Below are positions 7,850 to 15,075 of a DNA stretch of 18,878 nucleotides, in pieces. Numbering within the stretch: position 1 is the first letter of the stretch; each line of letters starts with the position of its first letter. The stretch spans positions 1-18,878 of the forward strand of contig CBFHXG010000042.1 of the NCBI GenBank assembly GCA_965659725.1. Direction: 5' to 3'. The position numbers and the translations under genes are program-made. Origin of the DNA: Phaeocystidibacter sp965659725. GTDB lineage: Bacteria; Bacteroidota; Bacteroidia; Flavobacteriales; Schleiferiaceae. Below the pieces are notes generated by a model. The model had not been told where the DNA came from, made no database searches, and was given only the letters and a program-made list of their open reading frames with translations.

Positions 7850-8578
7850 TCAATCCTTGTACTTACTATTCCAAAGGACCGAATTGAAATTTTTCAGATA
7901 CGGATACCCTACCATGGCCATGATGCCTGCCATCGCAATGAATACGTGCAGCGTCATCCAAATGCGGATAGTTAAGGATTGACCTTCATACCCCCCGTTG
8001 ATGATGTCGGTGGGTATCGCCAATTGGAATAGGAAGGCGAAAAGGAACATACTTTTGATCAATGTACCTATGTTACGGAAGGGGTATACCATCAATTTGC
8101 GAAGCGGATGCATGTCCTTACCCCATTTGTGAACGAGGTAGTAAAGATTCTTGCCTAGTGGCATGAAGAGCAATGGGTCTTTGTCCTTGTAGCCCAATTC
8201 GAAAAGCGATGCGGGTGCCATGATTTTGAAATGTGAAAGATCCTCTGGTTGTCGGCGTTGAATGGACTTCAACTTCGACATCGCCTCTGCGGGTATCTCA
8301 CCTTTGAACAGGTGGGCGTCTAAAAATCTCAATCTGTAGTTAGTAGCTAATTGCTGAATGTGCGAAACGTGATAGATCTTCGAATCATCCAGTTGTGAGC
8401 TATCGATGTTTGGAAGTGACCCTTCCGGCGCATTCTGCAAAGCACTCTTTAGCCTCTCCTCCATCCTTTCATCCTGATCCAACAATCCACGGAAAGCATC
8501 CAAGACACGCTCTTCTGTCCATTCATTGGACTTCTTCTTGATCTTCTGAAGAACCGTCGTCAAATCCACATTCATCAT
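7850..8578 (-). CDS. Conserved-type hypothetical protein with two C-terminal membrane helices
   Basis: I do not recognise this 242-residue protein as a named family. Residues 1-65 are charged and probably helical (KIKKKSNEWTEERVLDAF). The middle (about 66-168) is soluble, with IYHVSHIQQLATNYRLRFLD and a proline-rich stretch through DPLLFMPLGKNLYYLVHKWG. Two hydrophobic segments follow at about 170-190 and 204-226, with a short basic tail. It therefore looks like a soluble domain tethered by a C-terminal helical hairpin. The open frame extends to a TTG at 8587; ATG 8578 or 8575 is more likely. No clear -7 box lies upstream. It is transcribed against truB and queA, and its stop abuts that of truB. 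Confidence 0.8.
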   Translation of the reverse strand: MMNVDLTTVLQKIKKKSNEWTEERVLDAFRGLLDQDERMEERLKSALQNAPEGSLPNIDSSQLDDSKIYHVSHIQQLATNYRLRFLDAHLFKGEIPAEAMSKLKSIQRRQPEDLSHFKIMAPASLFELGYKDKDPLLFMPLGKNLYYLVHKWGKDMHPLRKLMVYPFRNIGTLIKSMFLFAFLFQLAIPTDIINGGYEGQSLTIRIWMTLHVFIAMAGIMAMVGYPYLKNFNSVLWNSKYKD

Positions 8579-8718
8579 ATCCTTCAATTTCCAAGTTGAA
8601 CTTCAATATTCTCAGAACCAATAAAGTGTTGGCAAAGTTCACGACAGTCATTGAAATCTGAAAGTAAACCTTTTGATCCTCTATTATAACTAATCTAAGA
8701 TTCTCAAACAGAATTCAC

Positions 8719-8726
8719 TACCTTTG
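8719..8726 (+). promoter_or_regulatory. -7 promoter box for queA (TACCTTTG)
   Basis: TACCTTTG is a perfect TANNTTTG match. It implies a leader of about 35 bases before the queA ATG at 8766. No TTG is found 19-21 bases upstream. An own promoter is expected here because queA is separated from truB by an opposing gene. I see nothing resembling a preQ1 riboswitch in 8727-8765. Confidence 0.55.
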
Positions 8727-8765
8727 CCGTCTTTCATTTTGTCCCACTTTCAAAGCCCGTAAGCT

Positions 8766-9821
8766 ATGAAAATGAAGTTATCGAACTTCAACTATGAGCT
8801 TCCTAAAGAGCTCATCGCACAAGAACCTACTGTGCACCGCGATGATACACGACTAATGGTTGTGCACCGCGAATCCGGAAAGATCGAACACAAGAAATTC
8901 CACGAGATCATCGATTACTTCGACGATGGGGACAACTTGGTTCTGAACAATACCAAGGTTTTTCCGGCCCGTTTGTGGGGAAACAAAGAGAAAACAGGAG
9001 CTCGTATCGAGGTTTTCTTGCTACGTGAACTCAACTCTGAAAGTCGTCTTTGGGACGTATTGGTAGATCCAGCTCGTAAGATCCGAATTGGCAACAAGCT
9101 TTACTTTGGTGAAGATGACAGCTTGGTAGCAGAGGTAATCGACAACACGACAAGTCGCGGACGTACCCTTCGTTTCCTCTATGATGGATCGTATGAAGAG
9201 TTCCGTTCTAAGCTGAACGAATTAGGAGAAACTCCACTTCCAAAATACATCGAGCGTGAGCCAACTGCTCAGGATGCTGAACGTTATCAAACCATCTTTG
9301 CTAGTGTTGAAGGTGCTGTGGCTGCTCCAGTTGCAGGTTTGCATTTCTCAAAGCAGCTTATGAAGCGATTGGAGATCAAGGGAATTGAATTCCCAGAACT
9401 CACTCTTCACGTTGGCTTGGGAACATTCCGCCCAGTTGAGGTAGAAGACCTTAGCAAGCACAAGATGGACTCGGAACAGTACTGGATCTACGACTCTACT
9501 GTAGAAAAAGTGAACGAGGCCATCGAGAAGAAGAAGCGCATTTGTGCTGTGGGCACCACCGTGATGCGCGCGATGGAATCAAGCGTAACTACAGATGGCA
9601 AATTGAAGGCGTACGACGGATGGACCAACCGTTTCATCTTCCCACCTTACGATTTCCAGGTAGCCAATAGCTTGATCACCAACTTCCATCCACCACAGAG
9701 CACGTTGCTGATGATGACCTCAGCATTTGCTGGTCACGAATTGACCATGCACGCTTATCAAGTGGCCATCAAAGAAGGCTACAAGTTCTTGTGCTATGGT
9801 GATGCAATCATGATCATCTAA
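8766..9821 (+). CDS. queA: S-adenosylmethionine:tRNA ribosyltransferase-isomerase QueA
   Basis: QueA transfers and isomerises the ribose of S-adenosylmethionine onto preQ1 in the anticodon of Tyr, His, Asn and Asp tRNAs, forming epoxyqueuosine, the penultimate intermediate of queuosine. The 351-residue length is typical. Family motifs are clear: NYELPKELIAQEP at the N-terminus, NDTKVFPARLWG-type sequence near residue 50 (here LNNTKVFPARLWG), TLHVGLGTFRPV, and NFHPPQSTLLMM near the C-terminus. An ATG two codons downstream (8772) is an equally acceptable start. The gene has its own promoter box and a strong terminator. No other queuosine gene is present here. Confidence 0.96.
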   Translation: MKMKLSNFNYELPKELIAQEPTVHRDDTRLMVVHRESGKIEHKKFHEIIDYFDDGDNLVLNNTKVFPARLWGNKEKTGARIEVFLLRELNSESRLWDVLVDPARKIRIGNKLYFGEDDSLVAEVIDNTTSRGRTLRFLYDGSYEEFRSKLNELGETPLPKYIEREPTAQDAERYQTIFASVEGAVAAPVAGLHFSKQLMKRLEIKGIEFPELTLHVGLGTFRPVEVEDLSKHKMDSEQYWIYDSTVEKVNEAIEKKKRICAVGTTVMRAMESSVTTDGKLKAYDGWTNRFIFPPYDFQVANSLITNFHPPQSTLLMMTSAFAGHELTMHAYQVAIKEGYKFLCYGDAIMII

Positions 9822-9847
9822 TGGTTGAATGACCACTCATAAATAAG

Positions 9848-9873
9848 AATCCCGCACTCGCGGGATTTTTTTT
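9848..9873 (+). terminator. Intrinsic terminator after queA
   Basis: A perfect 8-bp stem AATCCCGC/GCGGGATT (9848-9855 with 9860-9867) encloses the loop ACTC. A run of eight T begins at 9866. It lies 26 bases after the queA stop, in the right orientation. Confidence 0.93.
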
Positions 9874-9881
9874 GTGCAAAG

Positions 9882-9918
9882 AAAAACCCCCAGCAAAGCG
9901 CGCAGCTCGTTGGGGGTT
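9882..9918 (-). terminator. Intrinsic terminator after the Omp28-like gene
   Basis: The stem AACCCCCA (9885-9892) pairs with TGGGGGTT (9911-9918) around an 18-base loop. Read on the minus strand it is followed by TTTTT (9886-9882). It lies about 25 bases beyond the stop of the Omp28-like gene and faces the queA terminator. Confidence 0.85.
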
Positions 9919-9943
9919 CCCTCTCTCTCAATTCACCTAATTC

Positions 9944-10894
9944 TTAATGCACTACAGGTAAACGCAGTGTTTTGTTCACCCCTTGAATGTTAACATTCAA
10001 TAAGTAGAGTCCTTCTGGAAGTGCACTCACATTGAACTCGTCGCTAAATCCTTCTCGTACAACCTTACCAGTTAGGTCAACTACTCTGAAATGCACGAAC
10101 TTATCAAAGCGAACTCGATCTATTGCTGGCACTGGATAGACACGGAAATTATCGGCCGACATATCAGGCATGCCTACAGATGAAGAACTCATGGCTTCTG
10201 ATGCTCCTGCTTGCAGAAGGGCATCGGTAGCATCGTCTTGTAAAAGAGCGAAAGCAAAGATGGCATCTGGATTCCAAGCTCCTCTTCTCTCGATCTTGTA
10301 ATTATAGACCACAGAATCCCCTACAACCGGAGCTGCCAATGGCAGGTTGTGCTCGGCAAATTCACGGAACACATTCCTGTGGGTATCTTCTCCATTCGGC
10401 GCGTTGTAGTGAATTGTATCCTCTGCCAATCCCAATGTGAGATTGTATGTAGTAGCTCCGGCAGAAACCTTTTCAATGACTAGTCGGACAAGGATACTAT
10501 CAGTGGTTGTTTGGTGCGAGACCCGTACGTCGAAGGACGACATTTGATTCTCGTGCGGGGTGAAAAGCGTTTGATCTGAGAACTGCTTATTGGTGACTAC
10601 TCCATTGATCACGATACGCGGAGTTCCTCCGTAAATACCGTAATAATTGGTGCGGGCATCATTCTCTGATGCATTGTGCTGACTAAAGATGCAATTGCTG
10701 TAAGGCGAACTGGGGTGATAGGCAATATGCATCACTCCGCCTTGTGAGGCCATGTTGGAGAACAGGGCTGGATTGCGACTTGCACATATCGAGCATCTTG
10801 AATTGGTGAAATGCTCAACCACGATCGCCCGTGGAGTTTGAGCGAAGATTCCCAGGCTCAGAAATGTGAATAGAAAGAGTAGTTTTTGTTTCAT
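9944..10894 (-). CDS. Omp28-like thioredoxin-fold protein with T9SS sorting domain
   Basis: This 316-residue exported protein has a Sec signal peptide (about 1-19, MKQKLLFLFTFLSLGIFAQ). A thioredoxin-like Omp28 domain follows, beginning VVEHFTNSRCSICASRNPAL with the CXXC pair Cys34/Cys37; Cys68 is a third cysteine. FREFAEHNLPL and the following strands are typical of the Omp28 region. From about residue 245, NFRVYPVPAIDRVRF through GLYLLNVNIQGVNKTLRLPV is a type A C-terminal sorting domain, which targets proteins through the outer membrane by type IX secretion and is removed on the way out. Activity as a disulfide oxidoreductase is possible but unproven. It is a single gene with its own terminator, divergent from rlmN. 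Confidence 0.9.
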   Translation of the reverse strand: MKQKLLFLFTFLSLGIFAQTPRAIVVEHFTNSRCSICASRNPALFSNMASQGGVMHIAYHPSSPYSNCIFSQHNASENDARTNYYGIYGGTPRIVINGVVTNKQFSDQTLFTPHENQMSSFDVRVSHQTTTDSILVRLVIEKVSAGATTYNLTLGLAEDTIHYNAPNGEDTHRNVFREFAEHNLPLAAPVVGDSVVYNYKIERRGAWNPDAIFAFALLQDDATDALLQAGASEAMSSSSVGMPDMSADNFRVYPVPAIDRVRFDKFVHFRVVDLTGKVVREGFSDEFNVSALPEGLYLLNVNIQGVNKTLRLPVVH

Positions 10895-10958
10895 CCTTAA
10901 TGGTTTTGTTGAAGGTGACCGCCTTAAATACGAGGGACACTATCTATCCTTACGGCAG

Positions 10959-10986
10959 AACATCAAATTAGGTTGCAATTGATGTT
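10959..10986. repeat. Inverted repeat AACATCAA/TTGATGTT upstream of rlmN
   Basis: AACATCAA at 10959-10966 and its exact reverse complement TTGATGTT at 10979-10986 flank a 12-base spacer. The repeat lies in the 131-base divergent region, 3 bases before the TTG -33 box of the rlmN promoter. It could be an operator half-site pair or chance; there is no T-run, so it is not a terminator. Confidence 0.4.
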
Positions 10987-10989
10987 AGA

Positions 10990-11021
10990 TTGTTCATCCT
11001 TGCTTACTCTTCGTACCTTTG
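10990..11021 (+). promoter_or_regulatory. Bacteroidota promoter for rlmN
   Basis: TTG at 10990-10992, a 21-base spacer and TACCTTTG at 11014-11021 match the Bacteroidota -33/-7 pattern. This is one of the two promoters here with both elements at plausible spacing. The -7 box ends 4 bases before the ATG at 11026, so the transcript probably begins at or beside the start codon. Confidence 0.7.
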
Positions 11022-11025
11022 CCTA

Positions 11026-12075
11026 ATGGCGAAACAAGACATTCGAGCGCTTACACGTGAAGACCTTAAATCCTGGTTCAAGGAGAAAGGTCACCCTGCT
11101 TTCAGAGCCGATCAGGTATATGACTGGCTTTGGGCTAAGTCGCATGTGAAGTTCGATGAGATGTCTAATCTTTCAAAGGCCCTTCGCGAGGAACTCGATG
11201 CACATTTCGTGATCAACAATGTGGAGGTGGATCAGATGCAGAGAAGCGTTGATGGCACCATCAAAAATGCCGTCAAACTTCACGATGGCTTGATCGTTGA
11301 AAGTGTTCTGATCCCAACCGAGAAACGCATCACGGCATGTGTATCTGCCCAAGTGGGTTGCAGCTTGGATTGTGATTTCTGTGCAACAGCCGGACTTAAG
11401 AGAATGCGCAACTTGAATCCTGATGAAATCTATGATCAGGTTGTAGCGATCAAGAAGCAGGGTGAGGAGTATTTCGAACGACCACTTACCAACATTGTGA
11501 TGATGGGCATGGGAGAACCTTTGCTCAATTACAAGAATGTGATCGCCGCTTTGGAAAAGGTCACGTCACCAGATGGCCTGGGTATGGCACCTCGACGGAT
11601 CACGCTCAGTACGGTAGGCATTCCCAAGCTGATCAAGAAAATGGCGGATGACGAAGTTCGCTTCAATCTTGCTGTCTCCCTCCACTCGGCGATTCAGTCG
11701 ACGAGGGAACGCATCATGCCATTGGCCAGTAAGAATCACTTGGACGATCTCTTAGAGTCCCTTCAATACTGGTATCAAAAGACCAAACGACGCATCACCT
11801 TTGAATTTGTCGTTTGGCGTGGTGTAAATGACACCCCAGAGGAAATCGCAGCTCTGGTCGCTTTCGTAAAGAAGGTCCCTTCCAAGGTGAATATCATACA
11901 ATACAACCCAATCGATAACGGAGACTACACACAAGCTCCTCAGGAAAAGGTGGATGCATACATCAAGGCGCTGAACGAAGTTGGTGTTATCGCCAAGGTC
12001 CGTCAGAGTAGAGGTCAGGATATCGACGCCGCTTGCGGTCAGCTTGCCAACAAATCGGAGGAGGAGATGGCTTGA
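11026..12075 (+). CDS. rlmN: 23S rRNA/tRNA adenine-C2 methyltransferase RlmN
   Basis: RlmN is a radical-SAM enzyme that methylates C2 of A2503 in 23S rRNA and of A37 in some tRNAs. The 349-residue protein carries the radical-SAM cluster motif CSLDCDFC (Cys112, Cys116, Cys119), seven residues after Cys105, and the C-terminal Cys337 in GQDIDAACGQLA. Cys105 and Cys337 match the two mechanistic cysteines of the family, one of which carries the methyl intermediate. MMGMGEPLLNY and RRITLSTVGIP are further signatures. The open frame extends to a TTG at 10990, but those 12 codons are the promoter itself, so the start is ATG 11026. The gene is monocistronic. Confidence 0.96.
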   Translation: MAKQDIRALTREDLKSWFKEKGHPAFRADQVYDWLWAKSHVKFDEMSNLSKALREELDAHFVINNVEVDQMQRSVDGTIKNAVKLHDGLIVESVLIPTEKRITACVSAQVGCSLDCDFCATAGLKRMRNLNPDEIYDQVVAIKKQGEEYFERPLTNIVMMGMGEPLLNYKNVIAALEKVTSPDGLGMAPRRITLSTVGIPKLIKKMADDEVRFNLAVSLHSAIQSTRERIMPLASKNHLDDLLESLQYWYQKTKRRITFEFVVWRGVNDTPEEIAALVAFVKKVPSKVNIIQYNPIDNGDYTQAPQEKVDAYIKALNEVGVIAKVRQSRGQDIDAACGQLANKSEEEMA

Positions 12076-12163
12076 CCCACTCACTTGCTGAAATTGACCA
12101 CTCACCGAAGACCTCTTCTCTGTCATCTTTAGTAAAACTATCTTCCCAAAAAATTTCAATCGA

Positions 12164-12589
12164 ATGAAAACCTCACTACTCTTATCTGCTTCCTTGGTTC
12201 TACTCTTTGCTGCTAGTTGCTCAAAACCTCAAGAGCCAAAAGTGGTTGGCACTTGGCAAGGTGTTGACTTCGAATTCAATGAAACTACAGAGGGCGACCA
12301 TTCGGCTATGATCGAAGGTGGAATGAGGTTACATAACAGTTCAGTGATCGAGATCGACAGTATGGGTCAGTACACGGTTACGGAAACCAGCACACAATAC
12401 ATCAGTGACGGAGAATGGATCAGAGATGGTAAGTATCTGAAATTCTTCGCCGGTTTCGATACGGCGATCTACGAGATTGTTGAGCTCAATGACAGCATGC
12501 TGACAACGGTCCATAGTGTTGGTATGAATGGTCCGAACGGCGATACTATTGGAGGAACGATCAAACTCGTTTATGAGAGATTGAAGTAG
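12164..12589 (+). CDS. Small lipoprotein, lipocalin-like
   Basis: This 141-residue lipoprotein has a hydrophobic signal ending in the lipobox FAASC, with the lipidated cysteine at residue 19. The mature part begins SKPQEPKVVGTWQGVDFEF; the GTW motif followed by alternating strands to the end resembles small lipocalin-like beta-barrel lipoproteins common in Bacteroidota (inference from pattern). The protein has no cysteine besides the lipobox. No acidic run follows the cysteine, so there is no hint of surface export. It lies 88 bases after rlmN, with no clear promoter box in the gap and no obvious terminator after the gene. Confidence 0.78.
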   Translation: MKTSLLLSASLVLLFAASCSKPQEPKVVGTWQGVDFEFNETTEGDHSAMIEGGMRLHNSSVIEIDSMGQYTVTETSTQYISDGEWIRDGKYLKFFAGFDTAIYEIVELNDSMLTTVHSVGMNGPNGDTIGGTIKLVYERLK

Positions 12590-12635
12590 TTAGCTGTGAT
12601 CTTCTAGAATGCGAATCACGTACTTCTTGAACACA

Positions 12636-13043
12636 TTAATTAGCTCCATCTGGTCGTCTCATCCGAAAGTTCCTGCTGGCTTCTGAGCTACCATCGACTA
12701 GATTGAAGTGATAGATGATATCCATGTATTCCGATCCTTTGAATGAGAAGCAGCATGTGAAGTGAAGCTGGCCATTCTTGACAGTATAGCCATTGAGATA
12801 ATACGTCAGCTCGTCGCCATTATCGTAAGTGATCTGGAGGTGTAGGTCATCTACCTCTTGAAGATCAAGGTAACCTGGATCCAGCTCGGTCCTGATTTCG
12901 GTACCATAACCATTGCCATTGATACAGCCGTTAACGTCGCCTACGACGTACAGCGCTCCATCGAGCAGCTGCGGTTCTCGAACATCCTTTTCACATCCGA
13001 AAAGGCCGAATGAAAGCGCGATGAGTAGACGTGACTTTTTCAT
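12636..13043 (-). CDS. Hypothetical cysteine-containing lipoprotein
   Basis: I do not recognise this 135-residue protein. The signal MKKSRLLIALSFGLFGC ends in a lipobox with Cys17. The next residues, EKDVRE, partly resemble the acidic surface-export signal described for lipoproteins of Capnocytophaga and relatives, so it may be exposed on the cell surface (inference). The mature part has three more cysteines: Cys40 in a Gly/Asn-rich loop (NGCINGNGYG) and the adjacent pair Cys97-Cys98. It appears to be all-beta, with alternating polar strands. It is convergent with the preceding lipoprotein gene and lies 48 bases downstream of the DUF4442 gene on the same strand, possibly co-transcribed with it. 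Confidence 0.72.
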   Translation of the reverse strand: MKKSRLLIALSFGLFGCEKDVREPQLLDGALYVVGDVNGCINGNGYGTEIRTELDPGYLDLQEVDDLHLQITYDNGDELTYYLNGYTVKNGQLHFTCCFSFKGSEYMDIIYHFNLVDGSSEASRNFRMRRPDGAN

Positions 13044-13091
13044 GAGAGAGTTCTTTTGGTCACTTTAAACTACAAAATGTAGTTTTAAAAA

Positions 13092-13583
13092 TCACGCTCT
13101 GCGCTTCAACGACCAGTGAAAGGTAAACGAACTCACTTCTTTGCCATCTTTCAAGCAGCCAACGGTTTTCAGTTTTAATTGAACTGGCTCATCAGAACGG
13201 GCGGCTTGTACAACCGCACTTTTGATCTCCTCTACTTGCTCACAGGTGAACGTCACATCACCCGTAGCTTTAGCGGGGAAGGTCGCATCGAAATCAACCA
13301 CTATCCAAGCTACGCTCACATCCTGGCCAGCTAAGAAGAACATGATGGGCAAGGCCGTACTCATTTCAGCTGCCATGCTTTGGACGGCGAAATACATACT
13401 TCTAAAAGGGTTCTTGTTTCGCCTTTTGTAAGGAACTTCTATGACGCACTTGGACTCATCAAGCGTGCCAAATCGCACTCCAGCATGAGCGGCGGCGGGT
13501 ACCATCTTGCGGGTAAACAATCGAAAGAAGAGTGGATTATTCATCCGCTTCAACAGCTTCTCTTGACGGGAGTTGGTTTTCAT
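13092..13583 (-). CDS. DUF4442 hotdog-fold protein (thioesterase-like)
   Basis: This 163-residue cytoplasmic protein matches DUF4442, a group within the hotdog superfamily that includes acyl-CoA thioesterases. Supporting features are the order of a helical start with the basic, Pro-containing RKMVPAAAHAGVRF, then VPYKRRNKNPFRSMYFAVQ and MAAEMSTALPIMFFL, which corresponds to the central hotdog helix and its preceding loop, and then beta strands to KEVSSFTFHWSLKRR. The substrate is unknown. The open frame extends to a TTG at 13601; ATG 13583 is preferred, and TAACTTTC on the minus strand at 13596-13589 is a plausible imperfect -7 box 5 bases upstream. It is divergent from the lipoprotein-ABC operon. 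Confidence 0.82.
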   Translation of the reverse strand: MKTNSRQEKLLKRMNNPLFFRLFTRKMVPAAAHAGVRFGTLDESKCVIEVPYKRRNKNPFRSMYFAVQSMAAEMSTALPIMFFLAGQDVSVAWIVVDFDATFPAKATGDVTFTCEQVEEIKSAVVQAARSDEPVQLKLKTVGCLKDGKEVSSFTFHWSLKRRA

Positions 13584-13669
13584 GATGTGAAAGTTAGTCA
13601 ATTGCTTATTACCTTAACATTTCCCTTCTGCTCTGAACTTTTGCGATATTAGTAGCAAATCATCAGTCC

Positions 13670-14185
13670 ATGAAACTATTTTGGAAGATCACTTCCGCCC
13701 TATCCGCTCTCATTTTTATAGTTGGATGCTCCTCTCCCATGTCAGAATTCCAAGGTCCGAACTGGAAGCAAGAACACCCCAGAGGAAGTTTAAAGTACTA
13801 CAGCCCCAGCATGATAGAGGTTATGGGAGACCTCGACACTACGGGCATGTTGAGCTCCTCCTTCGAAGGTGTCCACGATGTGTGCATGTATACGCTCGAC
13901 TCCAACATGGTGGATAGTTCATATGCAGGTGTGGCATCTGGGATTATGGAAGAGATAGATGCCCTTGAAATGGAATCCATTCTCGCCATGAGCATGGGAA
14001 ACTCCTTTAAAGTTGTTGGCGAAACGGTAGATGGCGACACCAAATATGTGTTGATCGCGATTCATCAAGATCCGGCCATTACCGTCATCGAGATCCGCGG
14101 CAACAACTTGAAATCAACCTTGACAAAAGCCATTATGAGTGCTTTTCAAGGTAACAACCAATCCTATATTCCTTTCCTACCATGA
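13670..14185 (+). CDS. Lipoprotein coupled to an ABC transporter (possibly DUF4252-like)
   Basis: This 171-residue lipoprotein has a signal with lipobox FIVGC (Cys20). The mature protein, after a Trp/Pro-rich linker, has a helical middle rich in Met and Ser (VASGIMEEIDALEMESIL) and ends in two strands and a helix, YVLIAIHQDPAITVIEIRG then LKSTLTKAIMSAF. That ending is reminiscent of DUF4252 lipoproteins, a tentative resemblance only. Its stop overlaps the ATPase start by 4 bases (ATGA), so it is almost certainly made together with the ABC transporter. It could be an accessory or substrate-binding component, or simply share regulation. No convincing promoter box was found in 13584-13669. Confidence 0.78.
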   Translation: MKLFWKITSALSALIFIVGCSSPMSEFQGPNWKQEHPRGSLKYYSPSMIEVMGDLDTTGMLSSSFEGVHDVCMYTLDSNMVDSSYAGVASGIMEEIDALEMESILAMSMGNSFKVVGETVDGDTKYVLIAIHQDPAITVIEIRGNNLKSTLTKAIMSAFQGNNQSYIPFLP

Positions 14186-15075
14186 GTGTACTGACCACAG
14201 ATAAACTCACAAAAAAATACGGCTCATTGACGGCTGTCAACGAGCTCGATCTTGCCATACCGGCTGGGAGTGTTTTCGGATTACTAGGCCCCAATGGCAG
14301 TGGTAAGACCACAACGTTGGGTATGGTGCTTGGAGCGATACGCCCACATTCCGGAAGCTTCAACTGGTTCGATGGCCAAACGGGCAGCAAGGCACGTAGG
14401 CGTATTGGCGCCATCTTAGAGTACCCGGTCTTCTACCCCCATCTATCAGGTGAACAGAACTTGAAGATCGCTGCCACGATCAAGAAGAGTGGCAAGGATC
14501 GCATACCTGAAGTACTCGATTTCGTTGGATTGGGCAAAAGGGGGAAAGATCCATTCAAGGCCTATAGTCTGGGTATGAAACAACGACTTGCTATTGCCTC
14601 AGCAATGGTGGCCGATCCAGATGTACTCATACTGGATGAACCAACTAACGGTCTGGATCCAGAGGGTATCATTGATATCCGTGGACTGATCACTCGTATT
14701 GCTGAGCAGGGAAAAACGATCGTCCTCGCTTCTCACCTTCTAGATGAAGTTCAACGTGTTTGCACCGATTATGCTGTACTTCGTTCTGGCAAGTGCATTC
14801 ACAAGGGCAATGTAGCTGAAGACCTTCAGGGCAATGGTGGATGGAAGATATCGGCCAAGGACCTAAGCAAGCTGATATCCGCCGCCAAGGAAACTTCTTT
14901 CATCAAGAATGTGGATGAACAGGGAGATTCCATCATGATAGATGTAGATGAAAAGCTAGAAGGCGACCAGATCAATTCGCACTTTATGGGAATGGGCATT
15001 ACGCTCTCTCAACTAGAAGAAAAGCGCAACACTCTAGAAGAAAAATTCCTCGAATTACTCAAGACCAACCAATGA
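14182..15075 (+). CDS. ABC transporter ATP-binding protein (ABC-2 / BcrA-type)
   Basis: This is the 297-residue ATPase of an ABC-2-type transporter. All nucleotide-binding motifs are present: Walker A GPNGSGKT (36-43), signature YSLGMKQR (128-135), Walker B VLILDEP (148-154), D-loop NGLDPEG and the switch His185 in ASHLLDE. At the Q-loop position the sequence is ILEYPVFYPHLSG, with Glu80 where Gln is usual; this is typical of the BcrA/antibiotic and lantibiotic-export branch. The C-terminal about 90 residues, with a helical heptad-like end (LSQLEEKRNTLEEKFLELL), form the domain often found in that branch. The substrate cannot be told from sequence. It overlaps both neighbours by ATGA. Confidence 0.93.
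   Translation: MSVLTTDKLTKKYGSLTAVNELDLAIPAGSVFGLLGPNGSGKTTTLGMVLGAIRPHSGSFNWFDGQTGSKARRRIGAILEYPVFYPHLSGEQNLKIAATIKKSGKDRIPEVLDFVGLGKRGKDPFKAYSLGMKQRLAIASAMVADPDVLILDEPTNGLDPEGIIDIRGLITRIAEQGKTIVLASHLLDEVQRVCTDYAVLRSGKCIHKGNVAEDLQGNGGWKISAKDLSKLISAAKETSFIKNVDEQGDSIMIDVDEKLEGDQINSHFMGMGITLSQLEEKRNTLEEKFLELLKTNQ

Noticed and set aside
8831..8872. 12-base direct repeat TGTGCACCGCGA at 8831 and 8861
   Set aside because: Both copies lie in queA and encode the similar segments VHRD and VHRE of the protein, so coding use explains them. They have no further copies or flanking structure.
10987..11025. N-terminal extension of RlmN from TTG 10990
   Set aside because: These codons coincide with the -33 and -7 promoter elements. 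The remaining ATG start gives the normal family length.
12596..12619. GTGAT/ATCAC imperfect hairpin between the two convergent lipoprotein genes
   Set aside because: The stem is only 5 bp plus a bulged extension, with no T-run on either strand, so it is too weak to call a terminator.
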